Positions 1 to 11,197 are shown, numbered from the stretch's first letter. The stretch: DNA of 64,000 nt from Lysobacter enzymogenes (GCF_900106525.1 NZ_FNOG01000006.1:129390-193389), one strand, 5' to 3'. Translations and numbers: made by a program. Notes: generated by a model from the sequence alone, not told the origin.

Positions 1-1783
<1,783 letters not shown>

Positions 1784-1797
1784 AGCCTGGGAACGAG

Positions 1798-1855
1798 CGA
1801 AGAGGAGCGAGGAACCAAGGTCCCGCTCCTCTTCGGCTATTCCGAGGCCGTTTTT
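1798..1855 (+). promoter_or_regulatory. Hairpin and T-run between guaB and guaA
   Basis: A perfect 12-bp stem (1798-1809 with 1824-1835) closes a 14-base loop that can partly pair further. A second, short 4-bp hairpin (1834-1837 with 1847-1850) is followed directly by TTTTT at 1851-1855. This could attenuate or terminate guaB transcripts, or protect the 3' end of guaB mRNA. The function is inferred from structure only. Confidence 0.45.
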
Positions 1856-1897
1856 GTGTTTCGCGTTGCTCATTCCTCCCCATTCGTTGCTGGTTCC

Positions 1898-3466
1898 ATG
1901 ACCGACATCCATAGCGACAAAATCCTGATCCTCGATTTCGGCGCGCAGTACACCCAGCTGATCGCCCGCCGCATCCGCGAGCTCGGCGTCTACTGCGAAA
2001 TCTGGGCCTGGGACCACGATCCGGCCGAGATCGAAGCCTACGGCGCCAAGGGCATCATCCTGTCCGGCGGCCCCGAGTCGACCACGCTGCCGGGCGCGCC
2101 GAGCGCGCCGCAGCAAGTGTTCGACGCCGGCCTGCCGATCCTGGGCATCTGCTACGGCATGCAGACCATGGCCGCGCAGCTCGGCGGCGCCACCGAGGCG
2201 GCGGACCAGCGCGAATTCGGCCACGCCGAGGTGCAACTGGTCGCGCAGGACCGCTTGTTCGACGGCCTCAAGGACCATCCGGGCTCGCCGCCGCGGCTGG
2301 ACGTGTGGATGAGCCACGGCGACCACGTGTCCAAGGCGCCGGAAGGTTTCGTCGTCACCGCCAAGACCGACCGCATCCCGGTCGCCGCCTTCGCCGACGA
2401 CGCGCGCCGCTGGTACGGCGTGCAGTTCCACCCGGAAGTCACCCACACCAAGCAGGGCCAGACCCTGCTGCGCCGCTTCGTGGTCGATATCTGCGGCTGC
2501 CAGACGCTGTGGACCGCCGCGCACATCATCGACGACCAGATCGCGCGCGTGCGCGAGCTGGTCGGCAGCGACGAGGTCATCCTCGGCCTGTCCGGCGGCG
2601 TGGATTCCTCGGTCGTCGCCGCGCTGCTGCACAAGGCCATCGGCGACCAGCTGACCTGCGTGTTCGTCGACACCGGCCTGCTGCGCTACAACGAAGGCGA
2701 CCAGGTGATGGCGATGTTCGCCGAGCACATGGGCGTCAAGGTCGTGCGCGTCAACGCCGCCGACCGCTACTTCGACCGGCTCGCCGGCGTCAGCGATCCG
2801 GAAGCCAAGCGCAAGATCATCGGCAACCTGTTCGTCGAGATCTTCGACGAGGAATCGCACAAGCTCGGCAATGCCAAGTGGCTGGCGCAGGGCACGATCT
2901 ATCCCGACGTGATCGAGTCGGCCGGCAGCAAGACCGGCAAGGCCCACGTGATCAAGAGCCATCACAACGTCGGCGGCCTGCCCGAGAACATGAAGCTCGG
3001 CCTGGTCGAGCCGCTGCGCGAGCTGTTCAAGGACGAAGTGCGGCGCCTGGGCGTCGAGCTCGGCCTGCCGCGCGAGATGGTCTACCGCCATCCGTTCCCG
3101 GGCCCGGGCCTGGGCGTGCGCATCCTCGGCGAGGTCAAGCGCGAATACGCCGACCTGCTGGCCCGCGCCGACCACATCTTCATCGACGAACTGCGCAAGG
3201 CCGGCCTGTACGACAAGACCAGCCAGGCCTTCGCGGTGTTCCTGCCGGTCAAGTCGGTCGGCGTGGTCGGCGACGCGCGCGCCTACGAATGGGTGATCGC
3301 GCTGCGCGCGGTGGAGACCATCGACTTCATGACCGCGCACTGGGCGCACCTGCCGTACGACTTCCTCGGCACGGTGTCGAACCGGATCATCAACGAGCTG
3401 TCCGGCGTGTCGCGGGTGGTGTACGACATCAGCGGCAAGCCGCCGGCGACGATCGAGTGGGAATGA
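1898..3466 (+). CDS. guaA: GMP synthase (glutamine-hydrolysing)
   Basis: Converts XMP to GMP using ATP and ammonia from glutamine; cytoplasmic. The 522-residue product shows the class I glutamine amidotransferase domain first, with nucleophile elbow GICYGMQ (Cys85) and the downstream His/Glu motif FHPEVTHT. The ATP-pyrophosphatase domain follows with the P-loop LSGGVDSSV near residue 231, then the C-terminal dimerisation domain ending KPPATIEWE. The start at [15 protein letters not shown] matches the family; the longer in-frame start at 1856 would add 14 unconserved residues. It is read with guaB and ends at a strong terminator. Confidence 0.97.
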   Translation: MTDIHSDKILILDFGAQYTQLIARRIRELGVYCEIWAWDHDPAEIEAYGAKGIILSGGPESTTLPGAPSAPQQVFDAGLPILGICYGMQTMAAQLGGATEAADQREFGHAEVQLVAQDRLFDGLKDHPGSPPRLDVWMSHGDHVSKAPEGFVVTAKTDRIPVAAFADDARRWYGVQFHPEVTHTKQGQTLLRRFVVDICGCQTLWTAAHIIDDQIARVRELVGSDEVILGLSGGVDSSVVAALLHKAIGDQLTCVFVDTGLLRYNEGDQVMAMFAEHMGVKVVRVNAADRYFDRLAGVSDPEAKRKIIGNLFVEIFDEESHKLGNAKWLAQGTIYPDVIESAGSKTGKAHVIKSHHNVGGLPENMKLGLVEPLRELFKDEVRRLGVELGLPREMVYRHPFPGPGLGVRILGEVKREYADLLARADHIFIDELRKAGLYDKTSQAFAVFLPVKSVGVVGDARAYEWVIALRAVETIDFMTAHWAHLPYDFLGTVSNRIINELSGVSRVVYDISGKPPATIEWE

Positions 3467-3503
3467 GCCCGCCGGCGTGACCGCGACCGACCGGTAATGC
3501 ACC

Positions 3504-3534
3504 AACAGGCCCGCTTTGCGGGCCTGTTCGTTTT
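3504..3534 (+). terminator. Rho-independent terminator of guaA
   Basis: A perfect 11-bp GC-rich stem (3504-3514 with 3518-3528) has a TTT loop and is followed by CGTTTT. It lies 37 bases after the guaA stop and separates the guaBA unit from the XRE-cupin gene. Confidence 0.85.
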
Positions 3535-3614
3535 CGCGCCCGGCGCGGACGGTGGACGCGCGCGCGGACCTGGCCTAGCCTTGGGCCGTCTTCGCTCAAC
3601 GTCCGCCATCGCCC

Positions 3615-4229
3615 ATGTCCCTGGGAGAGCAACTCCGCCAAGCCCGGCAGAAAGCGCAGCTGTCGCTGCGCGACCTCAGCGCGCGCGCCGGGATCTCGAT
3701 CGCCAAGCTGTCGAAGGTGGAGAACGGCCTGGCGACGCTGCGCCACCCCGAGCTGCTGACCCTGGCCGAAGCCCTGGCCGTGCCGGCCACGGCGCTGCTG
3801 GCGCCGCCCACGCCCGTGCCCGGCGCCGGCGCGCGGCGGACGCTGACCCGGGCCGATGGCGGGCGCAAGTTCGAGCACAGCCATCGCACCTACGAAATGC
3901 TGTGCAGCGAGCTCAGCGGCCAGTCCAACCTGTTCTGGCGGGTGACCGTGCGCGACAAGCCGCCCGGCGGCGAGGACGCGTTCGTGTCGCATCCGGGCGA
4001 GGAGTTCGTGTACGTGCTCAAGGGCAAGGTCGCGCTGCACACCGACGCTTACGAGCCGCTGGTGCTGGCCGCGGGCGACAGCGTGCTGTTCGACGCGCAG
4101 ACCCGTCATGCGTATTTCGCGGTCTCGCGCGAGGCGGTGCTGCTGATGTCCAACACCGTCGGCGAAGAAGGCGCGCGGGTGCAGAACGAAGCGGCGCGCG
4201 CCGGGTTGCGGCCCAAGCGCAAGCGCTGA
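3615..4229 (+). CDS. XRE-family transcriptional regulator with C-terminal cupin
   Basis: A 204-residue regulator with an N-terminal helix-turn-helix of the XRE/Cro type (about residues 7-61, including RAGISIAKLSKVENG) and a C-terminal cupin_2 beta-barrel (about 120-185, with HPGEEFVYVLKGKV). XRE-cupin proteins such as PuuR and PauR sense small metabolites and usually repress adjacent catabolic genes, notably gamma-glutamylated polyamine routes. It is followed convergently by a GMC dehydrogenase, then by a divergent operon starting with a glutamine-synthetase-like ligase, which fits that role. A palindrome in the divergent promoter (6094-6109) is its candidate operator. The specific ligand is unknown. 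Confidence 0.85.
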   Translation: MSLGEQLRQARQKAQLSLRDLSARAGISIAKLSKVENGLATLRHPELLTLAEALAVPATALLAPPTPVPGAGARRTLTRADGGRKFEHSHRTYEMLCSELSGQSNLFWRVTVRDKPPGGEDAFVSHPGEEFVYVLKGKVALHTDAYEPLVLAAGDSVLFDAQTRHAYFAVSREAVLLMSNTVGEEGARVQNEAARAGLRPKRKR

Positions 4230-4382
4230 GCCGTCGTCGCGCCGCGTCGCGGCAGCGCGGCTTTGAGTGCGGCGGATCGGCCGTGGCGCGGGGCGTTCGC
4301 CGCTTGAATCTCTCCACTCGAATCCCGCCGCTCGACTTTAGCGGCTCGAACTCGGCCGCGTGCAGTAAGCCGTACCGAGACG

Positions 4383-5990
4383 TCATCCGCCGAGCAGGAT
4401 CAGCTCTGCCGCCTTCTCGCCGATCATGATCGCCGCGGCGTTGGTGTTGGCGCTGACCAGGGTCGGCATGATCGAGGCGTCGGCCACGCGCAAGCGCTGC
4501 ACGCCGTGCACGCGCAAGTCCGGGCCGACCACCGCGAGCGCATCCACGCCCATGCGGCAGGTGCCGGCCGGATGGCTGAAGCGCATGCAGTGCTTGCGCA
4601 GGAACGCGTCCCACTCGGCGTCGCTGTCGACCTGCGCGCCCGGGCGCAGCTCGCGCTCGACATAGCCGCGCATCGCGCCGGTCGCATACAGCTGCCGCGC
4701 CAGCTTCGCGCCTTCGCGCAGCAAGCCGCGGTCGTGCGGATCGGCGAGCATTTCCAGGCGGATTTCCGGCAGCTCCGCCGGATCGGCCGAGCGCAGCCGC
4801 AGCGTGCCGCGCGCGCGCGGACGGCAGACATTGACCGCGATCACCACCGCCGGCACCGGCAGCAGCACCGGGCCGTCGCCGGAGGTGTTGTAGCCGATCG
4901 GCGTGAACACCAGTTGCAGGTCCGGCCGCTCGACTTGCGGCGCGCTGCGGGCGAAGGCCACGGCGTGGCCGATCGGCGTGGTCCCGGGGCCGCGGCCGCG
5001 CAACAGGAAATCCAGACCGTGGCGCAGCACCGACAGCGGGCCGGTCTCGACGTTGTAGGTGCGCATATTGACCTGCGCGGTGATCAGCGCGCCGGGATGT
5101 TCCTGCAGGTTCGCGCCGACGCCCGGACTGTCGCGGACCACGTCGATGCCGTGGCGCTCGAGTTGTTCGGCCGGGCCGATGCCCGACAGCATCAGCAGCT
5201 TGGGCGAGGCCAGCGCGCCGGCGCAGACGATGACCTCGCCTCGCGCGTGCGCGACCCGGCGCTGTCCGCGATGGCGATAGGCCACGCCGTGCGCGGCGTC
5301 GTCGGCGATCAGCAACCGTTCGACCAAGGCGCCGGTGACGATGTCGAGGTTGCGCCGCCCGCGCGCCGGCCGCAGGAACGCGCGCGCGGCGCTGTGGCGC
5401 CAGCCGCGCAACTGGGTCGCCTGCAGATAGCCGGCGCCGAACGGATCGCCGCCGTTCAACTCGTCGTTGCGCGGCAGCCCTAGTTCCTCGGCCGCGTGCA
5501 GGAAGGCCGCGGCGAGCGGATGCGGACTGCGCAGGTCGGCGACGCTCAGCGGCCCGTCGCCGCCGCGGCCCGGCCCGGCGCCGCGCGAGTTGCGCTCGCT
5601 GCGCAGGAAGCACGGCAGCACCTCGTCGAAGCTCCAGCCCGGATTGCCGGCGCGCGCCCAGTCGTCGTAGTCCTCGCGCGAACCGCGCAGGTAAATCATC
5701 CCGTTCACCGAACTGCTGCCGCCGAGCACCTTGCCGGCCGGCCAGTCCTCGCTGCGCCCGTCGCGACTGGGATCGGGTTCGGTGCGGTAGGGCCAGGTCA
5801 CCTTGCCGCTGGACAGCGCCATTTCCTCTCCGGCCGGCACATGGAGATAGGGATAGATGTCGGCCGGCCCGGCTTCGAGCAACAGCACCCGCACCTGCGG
5901 ATCGGCCGACAGGCGATGGGCGAGCACGCTGCCGGCCGAACCGGCGCCGACCACGATGTAGTCCCACGTGGGGAAGGAAGCCTGGTTCAT
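4383..5990 (-). CDS. GMC-family FAD-dependent alcohol dehydrogenase/oxidase
   Basis: A 535-residue glucose-methanol-choline oxidoreductase that oxidises a primary alcohol to an aldehyde with FAD. It shows the N-terminal Rossmann motif VGAGSAGSVLAHRL at about residues 14-27, the GMC signature region around GKVLGGSSSVNG, and the C-terminal active-site segments SHPAGTCRMG and SANTNAAAIMIGEKAA. The start MNQASFPTWDYIV is chosen because the 37 upstream in-frame residues are unconserved and Arg/Pro-rich. It is divergent from the glutamine-synthetase-like gene across 146 bases. It resembles choline dehydrogenases, but next to a gamma-glutamyl ligase and an aldehyde dehydrogenase a gamma-glutamyl amino alcohol is a plausible substrate (inference). 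Confidence 0.85.
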   Translation of the reverse strand: MNQASFPTWDYIVVGAGSAGSVLAHRLSADPQVRVLLLEAGPADIYPYLHVPAGEEMALSSGKVTWPYRTEPDPSRDGRSEDWPAGKVLGGSSSVNGMIYLRGSREDYDDWARAGNPGWSFDEVLPCFLRSERNSRGAGPGRGGDGPLSVADLRSPHPLAAAFLHAAEELGLPRNDELNGGDPFGAGYLQATQLRGWRHSAARAFLRPARGRRNLDIVTGALVERLLIADDAAHGVAYRHRGQRRVAHARGEVIVCAGALASPKLLMLSGIGPAEQLERHGIDVVRDSPGVGANLQEHPGALITAQVNMRTYNVETGPLSVLRHGLDFLLRGRGPGTTPIGHAVAFARSAPQVERPDLQLVFTPIGYNTSGDGPVLLPVPAVVIAVNVCRPRARGTLRLRSADPAELPEIRLEMLADPHDRGLLREGAKLARQLYATGAMRGYVERELRPGAQVDSDAEWDAFLRKHCMRFSHPAGTCRMGVDALAVVGPDLRVHGVQRLRVADASIMPTLVSANTNAAAIMIGEKAAELILLGG

Positions 5991-6093
5991 GCATGGACCT
6001 CGCCGGTTGGGCCGCCGTCCGTCGGCTGAGCCGGGGTGCGGCGGCGAGAGGGTTTGACACGCGGATCGCGATGAGCGAAAACTACCACGCGAC

Positions 6094-6109
6094 GTTTCCA
6101 TATAGAAAC
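6094..6109. promoter_or_regulatory. Candidate operator palindrome (GTTTC-N6-GAAAC)
   Basis: A near-perfect 16-bp palindrome, GTTTCCATATAGAAAC, lies in the 146-bp divergent region between the GMC gene and the ligase operon, 28 bases before the ligase ATG. It is AT-rich within an otherwise GC-rich gap. A second, weaker dyad (GGAAACGGTTCC, 6123-6134) sits next to the ribosome binding site. The obvious candidate binder is the nearby XRE-cupin regulator. Binding is inferred. Confidence 0.5.
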
Positions 6110-6136
6110 ATTGTTAATAAAAGGAAACGGTTCCGA

Positions 6137-7528
6137 ATGTCCGACCCCGCCCTCAGTTCGATCGCCACCGTCGAGGACGTCGTGCGCCTGATCCAGGCGC
6201 GCCGTCCCGACCACGTCAACGTCGGCTACGGCGACATGCCGGGCCAGCTGCGGGTCAAGTACGTGTCCACCGAGCGCTTCCTCAGCGCGCTGGACAAGGG
6301 CATCGGCTTCGCCGGCGCGGCGCTGGCGCTGGATCACGGCGATGTGCAGCGTCCGGCGCAGGGCGTCAGCAGCGGCGACGGGGTGATCTTCGGCGACCGC
6401 CTGTGCCGGATCGTGCCCGACAGCGTGCGCGAGATCCCGTGGGAGAGCCCCACGCGCAATCTGCTGTTCCTGGCCGATTTCGAGGAGCCCGAGGGCCCGC
6501 TGCAGCCGCGCAACGTCTATCGCCGGGTGCTGGCGCGAGCGCGCGCGCAGGGGCTGCGTGCGTTCCACTCCAGCGAATACGAATTCACCATGTTCGAAGA
6601 AACGCCGCGTTCGGTCCGCGAGAAGGACTACCGCGGCCTGCGCCTGGCCACGCTCGACAACTCCTATCACCTGATGCTGCGCCAGGGCGTCGGCAGCGGC
6701 TTCTACAACGCGCTGATGGACTGCTGCAAGCGCATGGACATCCCGCTGGAAGGCGTGCACGAGGAAATGGGCGCCGGCTTCATGGAAGCCGCGCTGGCCT
6801 ACGGCGAGGGCGTGCGCGCCGCCGACGACGCGATGCTGTTCAAGACCGTGGCCAAGATCGTCGCCCAGCGCCACGACAAGCTGATCACCTTCATGGCGCG
6901 CTGGTCCAACCAGGCCGACGGGCAGAGCGGCCACATCCACGTTTCGCTGCGCGACGAGCAGGGCGATCCGGTGTTCCACGATCCGAGCGAGCCGCGCGGC
7001 ATGAGCCGGACGATGCGCCATTTCGTCGGCGGCGTGCAGCGCCTGCTGCCGGAATTCCTGATCCTGTTCGGGCCGACGGTGAATTCGTTCCGCCGCTACC
7101 AGCCGTGGATCTTCTCGCCGGTGGCGGCGACCTGGGGTTGGGAGAACCGCACCTGCGCGCTGCGCCTGATCGGCGGTTCGCCGCATTCGCAACGCGTCGA
7201 ATGCCGGGTGCCGGGCGCCGACGCCAATCCCTACCTGGCCCTGGCTTGCGTGCTCGGCGCCGGGTTGTGGGGCATCGAGCAGGCGATCGAGCCGGGCGAG
7301 GAGTCGACCTGGAACGTCTACGAGAACCTCGACAAGGTCGCGCCGCACTACCGCTTCCCGCGCAGCTTCGCCGCGGCGATCGAGCGCTTCGACGCCTCGC
7401 GCGCGGCGCGCGAGCTGTTCGGCGACCGCTTCGTCGACGCCTACGTGGAGATGAAGCGCGCCCAGGACGAAGAGTTCGCCGCGCTGGTCACCGACGTGGA
7501 ACTGCGTCGCTTCTTCGAATTCGCCTGA
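6137..7528 (+). CDS. Glutamine synthetase-family gamma-glutamyl amine/amino-alcohol ligase
   Basis: A 463-residue member of the GS family, of the divergent PuuA/GlnA4/IpuC kind rather than GlnA of nitrogen assimilation. These enzymes use ATP to link the glutamate gamma-carboxyl to an amine. Visible family segments are the beta-grasp N-domain (about 1-110), the metal-binding EYEFTMFEETP region, the ATP/metal stretch GQSGHIHVSL and the C-terminal RLIGGSPHSQRVECRVPGAD. The start at 6137 follows AAGGAAA with 9-base spacing; upstream in-frame ATGs at 5993 and 6071 run through the promoter palindrome. It leads an operon with aldehyde dehydrogenase, hydrolase, permease and outer-membrane channel genes. 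Likely acceptors are ethanolamine-like or polyamine substrates; the exact one is unresolved. Confidence 0.88.
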   Translation: MSDPALSSIATVEDVVRLIQARRPDHVNVGYGDMPGQLRVKYVSTERFLSALDKGIGFAGAALALDHGDVQRPAQGVSSGDGVIFGDRLCRIVPDSVREIPWESPTRNLLFLADFEEPEGPLQPRNVYRRVLARARAQGLRAFHSSEYEFTMFEETPRSVREKDYRGLRLATLDNSYHLMLRQGVGSGFYNALMDCCKRMDIPLEGVHEEMGAGFMEAALAYGEGVRAADDAMLFKTVAKIVAQRHDKLITFMARWSNQADGQSGHIHVSLRDEQGDPVFHDPSEPRGMSRTMRHFVGGVQRLLPEFLILFGPTVNSFRRYQPWIFSPVAATWGWENRTCALRLIGGSPHSQRVECRVPGADANPYLALACVLGAGLWGIEQAIEPGEESTWNVYENLDKVAPHYRFPRSFAAAIERFDASRAARELFGDRFVDAYVEMKRAQDEEFAALVTDVELRRFFEFA

Positions 7529-7536
7529 GGCCGCCG

Positions 7537-8925
7537 ATGGACGCTTTCGAGATCGTTTCTCCGGTCGACGGCCGGTTGCTGTCGGTGGTGCGCTATGCGC
7601 GCGAGTCCGAGTCCGAACGCGCGCGGCAACGCGCGCAGGCCGCGCTGCCGCGTTGGCGTGCGCTCGGCCTGGATGCGCGCCTGGCCGCGATCGAGGCCTT
7701 GGTCGCGGCGATGGAGGCGCGGCGCGCCGAGTTCGCCGAACAGGTGCTGTGGCAGATCGGCCGGCCGCTGCAGTTCGCCGACGAATTGGGTCGGGTGCGG
7801 GCAGGCTGGGAGCGCACGCGCGCGCTGGCGCCGCAGTTGCTCGGCGAACAGATTGTGGACGGCGGCGACGGCATCCGCCGCGCGCTGCGGCGCGAGCCCA
7901 AGGGCATCGCGCTGGGCATCTGCGCCTGGAACTACCCGGTGGCGATGGCCGCGCAGATGGCGATCGCGGCGCTGGCCGCGGGCAATGCCTTCGTGCTCAA
8001 GCATGCGCCGCAGACCGCGTTGATCGCCGAGCTGATGGCGGAATGCGCGGACGCGGCGGGCCTGCCGGACGGCGTGTTCCAGGTGTTGCACCTGCCGCAT
8101 GCGATGGTCGAGCGGCTGCTGTCGCAGCGACGCTTCCAGGCGGTGCAGTTCATCGGTTCCGAGCGCGGCGGACGCGCGGTGCTGGCGGCCGCCAGCGCCG
8201 GGCTGGTCGCGGCCGGGCTCGAGCTGGGCGGCAAGGACGCGGCGTATGTGCGCGCCGACGCGGATCTGGACTGGGCCGCTGCGCAACTGGTCGAAGGCGC
8301 GTACTCCAATTCGGGCCAATCGTGCTGCTCGGTCGAGCGCATCTACGTCGACCGGCGCGTGTATCCGCGCTTCGTCGAGGCCTTCGTCGAGCGCGCACGC
8401 GCGTTGCGGCTGGATCATCCGCTGCGCGCGCCGGATCTGGGGCCGGTGGTCAGCGCCGCCGCGGCGCAGCGCATCGCCGGCGAAGTCGCCGCCGCCATCG
8501 CCGCCGGCGCGCGCGCCGCGCTGGCCGGACACCGCGCCGGCGAACTCGCCGGGCAGGGCGCCTATCTGTCGCCGGAAGTCCTGCTCGAGGTGAACGCCGA
8601 CATGGCCATCGAGCGCGAGGAAACCTTCGGCCCGGTGGCGACGCTGACCGCTGTGGACGGCGACGCGCAGGCGCTGGCGGCGATCAACGCCAGCCGCTTC
8701 GGCCTGACCGCGTCGGTGTGGACGCGCGAGCCGCAGGCGGCGGCCGGCCTGATCGATGCGATCCAGGCCGGCACCGTGTTCGTCAACCGCTGCGATCACG
8801 CCGACCTGCACCTGCCCTGGGGCGGCGCCAAGTGTTCCGGGCTCGGCCGCATCGGCGCCAGCGCGAGCTTCGACGAATGGGTGGAGCTCAAGTCCGTGCA
8901 CGTGCGCGAAACGGAGGCGAAATGA
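7537..8925 (+). CDS. NAD(P)-dependent aldehyde dehydrogenase
   Basis: Oxidises an aldehyde to the carboxylate; cytoplasmic. The 462-residue product has the Rossmann cofactor region around GICAWNYPVAMAAQMA, the general-base Glu in LELGGKDAAYV, the catalytic Cys in SNSGQSCCSVERIYV, and the C-terminal EETFGPV and PWGGAKCSGLGR signatures. It starts 8 bases after the ligase stop. In the proposed route it would oxidise the gamma-glutamyl aldehyde made by the GMC enzyme, as PuuC does in the putrescine pathway. The long in-frame extension back to 6403 overlaps the ligase gene and is rejected. Confidence 0.9.
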   Translation: MDAFEIVSPVDGRLLSVVRYARESESERARQRAQAALPRWRALGLDARLAAIEALVAAMEARRAEFAEQVLWQIGRPLQFADELGRVRAGWERTRALAPQLLGEQIVDGGDGIRRALRREPKGIALGICAWNYPVAMAAQMAIAALAAGNAFVLKHAPQTALIAELMAECADAAGLPDGVFQVLHLPHAMVERLLSQRRFQAVQFIGSERGGRAVLAAASAGLVAAGLELGGKDAAYVRADADLDWAAAQLVEGAYSNSGQSCCSVERIYVDRRVYPRFVEAFVERARALRLDHPLRAPDLGPVVSAAAAQRIAGEVAAAIAAGARAALAGHRAGELAGQGAYLSPEVLLEVNADMAIEREETFGPVATLTAVDGDAQALAAINASRFGLTASVWTREPQAAAGLIDAIQAGTVFVNRCDHADLHLPWGGAKCSGLGRIGASASFDEWVELKSVHVRETEAK

Positions 8926-9689
8926 ACACCGATCCGCTTGCGCTCGAACGCGGCGCGGCCTGGCCCGCCGGCGAGGTCTTCAACCCGGATGGGCGCGCGC
9001 CGCTGGTGCTGGTGTGCGAACACGCCTCCAACCGCATCCCGCCGGGCTACGCCGACCTGGGCTGCGACGCGCACGACTTGTCGCGCCACATCGCCGTCGA
9101 TCTCGGCGCGGGCGAACTCGCCCGCGGCCTGGCGCTGCATCTGGATGCGCCGGCGGTGCTGTGCTCGACCAGCCGCCTGTTCGTGGACTGCAACCGCGCG
9201 CCGTTCGAATCCGACTGGATCGCGCCGGTGTCGGACGGCAGCGCGATCGCCGGCAACGCCGACCTCAGCGCGGCGCAGCGGCATGCGCGTGCGCAGCTAG
9301 TGTTCGAGCCGTTCCATGCGTTGGTCGGCGAGACCGTCGCGGCCAAGCGCCGCGGCGACGGCGACCCGCTGATCGTCGCCGTGCACAGCTACGCGCCGTT
9401 CCTCGACGGCCTCGCGCGGCCGCCGGTGGCGGTGATCTGGGACCAACCGACGCCGGCGACGCAAGTCGTCGCGGCCTTGCGCCGCGAAGTGGAACCGGTC
9501 GGCGACAACACGCCCTACGACGGCCGCCTCGCACGCGGCTACACCTTCGACCGCCACGCGCGCCCGTTCGGCCTGCGCCGCTTCGCCATCGAAGTGCGCC
9601 AGGACTTGCTTGGCGAGGCCGGCGGGGTGGCGACGTGGACGCGGATCGTCGGCGAGGCGATCGCGGCGGCGATGCAAGCGCGGCAGTGA
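8922..9689 (+). CDS. N-formylglutamate amidohydrolase-family hydrolase
   Basis: A 255-residue protein of the N-formylglutamate amidohydrolase family (HutG/FGase type, zinc-dependent amide hydrolases). Typical segments are LVLVCEHASNRIP near the N-terminus, the DLSRHIAVDLGA region, the SRLFVDCNR motif and the AVHSYAP strand. Its ATG overlaps the aldehyde dehydrogenase stop by 4 bases (ATGA), so the two are translationally coupled. No other histidine-utilisation genes are nearby, so hydrolysis of the gamma-glutamyl amide in the last step of the proposed pathway is a better reading than histidine catabolism. That assignment is inference from context. Confidence 0.82.
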   Translation: MNTDPLALERGAAWPAGEVFNPDGRAPLVLVCEHASNRIPPGYADLGCDAHDLSRHIAVDLGAGELARGLALHLDAPAVLCSTSRLFVDCNRAPFESDWIAPVSDGSAIAGNADLSAAQRHARAQLVFEPFHALVGETVAAKRRGDGDPLIVAVHSYAPFLDGLARPPVAVIWDQPTPATQVVAALRREVEPVGDNTPYDGRLARGYTFDRHARPFGLRRFAIEVRQDLLGEAGGVATWTRIVGEAIAAAMQARQ

Positions 9690-9757
9690 TGCGAACCCAA
9701 TCCGCCGGCCGCGACGCGGCCGGCGCAGCAGGTCCAACCCGGGGAGGGGAGACGAAC

Positions 9758-11197
9758 GTGGACGGCAAAGCGGAAACGGTGGAACTGCGCAAAAACGCGC
9801 TGAGCTGGCTGCAGATCGTGTTCTTCGTCATCGCGACCAACGGCCCGCTGATCGGGCTGGTCGGCGCGGTGCCGGTGGCGATCGGCATGGGCAACGGCGT
9901 CGGCACCGCCGGCGCGTTCGTGCTGGCCGGCGCGGCGTACCTGCTTTTCAGCGTCGGCTTCGTCGCCATGAGCCGGCACATCGGCAATGCCGGCGCGTTC
10001 TATTCCTATGTCACCGCCGGGCTCGGCGGCGGCGCCGGCATCGTCGCCGCGTTCCTGGCGTTGGCGGCGTACTTCGGCATCCAGCTGGCTTGCTTCGCGA
10101 TGATCGGGTTCTTCCTCGAACAGGCGCAGCAGCAGTGGCTCGGCGCGGGCGCGGCGTGGTGGATCAACGCGCTGGCGGTGGCGGTGCTGGTGCGCGTGTG
10201 CGGCTACCGCAACATCGAGTTCAGCGGCCGGGTGCTGGCGGTGCTGATGCTGTGCGAGATCGGCATCGTGTTGTTGTTCGTGGCGGCGGTGCTCGCGCAC
10301 GGCGGCGGCCCGGAGGGGTTCTCGGCGGCGCCGCTGTTGCCGTCGCAGGTGTTCTCGGCCGGGCTCGGGGTGTCGCTGGTGTTCGTTGCCGGTTCCTATT
10401 TCGGCTTCGAGACCACCGCGATCTACGCCGAGGAAGCGCGCGACCCGCGCCGCAGCATCGCCATCGCCACCTACGTGGCGTTGGGCGCGATCACCGTGTT
10501 CCTGTCGCTGGCGACCTGGGCGATCACCGTCGCCTACGGCCCGCAGCAAGTGGTCGCGGCGGCGCAGGCCGATCCGGGCAATTTCTGGTTCGCGATGGCG
10601 GCCACGCTGACCGCGCCGCCGGTGGCGGCGGCGATGAACGCGCTGGTGATCACCAGTCTGTTCGCGTCGTTGCTGAGCCTGCACAACTCGGTTTCGCGCT
10701 ATCTGTTCGCGATGGGCCGCGAAGGTGTGCTGTGGCGCTGGCTGGCGCGGGTGCATCCGCGCCAGCGCACGCCGTCGGCGGCCGGCGCGACCCAGTTCGC
10801 CGCGTCGATCGCCTGCATCCTGGCCTTCGCCGCGATCGGCGCCGATCCGATGGCGGCGGTGCTGCCGGTGGGCTCGGCGGTGGCCTCGATCTCGATGCTG
10901 ACGGTGCAGGTGCTGGCCAGCATCGCGGTGCCGTTCTTCTTCCTGTCGCGGCCGCTGCCGCGGCGGCCGTGGACGACGGTGGCCGCGCCGCTGGCCGCGG
11001 CGCTGGTGCTGGCCGGGCTGATCGCGCTGATCTGCCAGAGCCTGCCGCTGCTGGCCGGCGGCAACGCGGCGTTCGTCGCGCTGATTCCCGCCTGCGTGAT
11101 CGCGGTGGCCGCGGCGGCCGTCGTCTATGCGGGGTGGCTGTGGCGCTACCGCGGCGAGTTCTACCGCAACCTCGGGCAGGCGCTCGAGCGCGTCTGA
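9758..11197 (+). CDS. APC-superfamily amino acid/amine permease
   Basis: A 479-residue inner-membrane transporter of the amino acid-polyamine-organocation superfamily with about 12 hydrophobic helices. The first contains the conserved unwound segment (VIATNGPLIGLVGAVPVAIG), and helix 6 is around SYFGFETTAIYAEEARDPRR, typical of APC/ethanolamine-type permeases. I chose the GTG at 9758 because GGGGAGGGGAG sits 6 bases upstream. An alternative ATG at 9689 overlaps the hydrolase stop and would add 23 residues of hydrophilic leader. It probably imports the amine substrate of the operon. Confidence 0.85.
   Translation: MDGKAETVELRKNALSWLQIVFFVIATNGPLIGLVGAVPVAIGMGNGVGTAGAFVLAGAAYLLFSVGFVAMSRHIGNAGAFYSYVTAGLGGGAGIVAAFLALAAYFGIQLACFAMIGFFLEQAQQQWLGAGAAWWINALAVAVLVRVCGYRNIEFSGRVLAVLMLCEIGIVLLFVAAVLAHGGGPEGFSAAPLLPSQVFSAGLGVSLVFVAGSYFGFETTAIYAEEARDPRRSIAIATYVALGAITVFLSLATWAITVAYGPQQVVAAAQADPGNFWFAMAATLTAPPVAAAMNALVITSLFASLLSLHNSVSRYLFAMGREGVLWRWLARVHPRQRTPSAAGATQFAASIACILAFAAIGADPMAAVLPVGSAVASISMLTVQVLASIAVPFFFLSRPLPRRPWTTVAAPLAAALVLAGLIALICQSLPLLAGGNAAFVALIPACVIAVAAAAVVYAGWLWRYRGEFYRNLGQALERV

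Noticed and set aside
6403-8925. An 840-residue open frame that could look like a fused protein ending in aldehyde dehydrogenase
   Set aside because: The first 378 residues are a shifted-frame shadow of the ligase gene. The true dehydrogenase starts at 7537.
8922-9689. Histidine-utilisation gene hutG
   Set aside because: The family fits, but no hutH, hutU or hutI is nearby, and the ATGA coupling to an aldehyde dehydrogenase in a ligase-led operon argues for a gamma-glutamyl amide hydrolase role.
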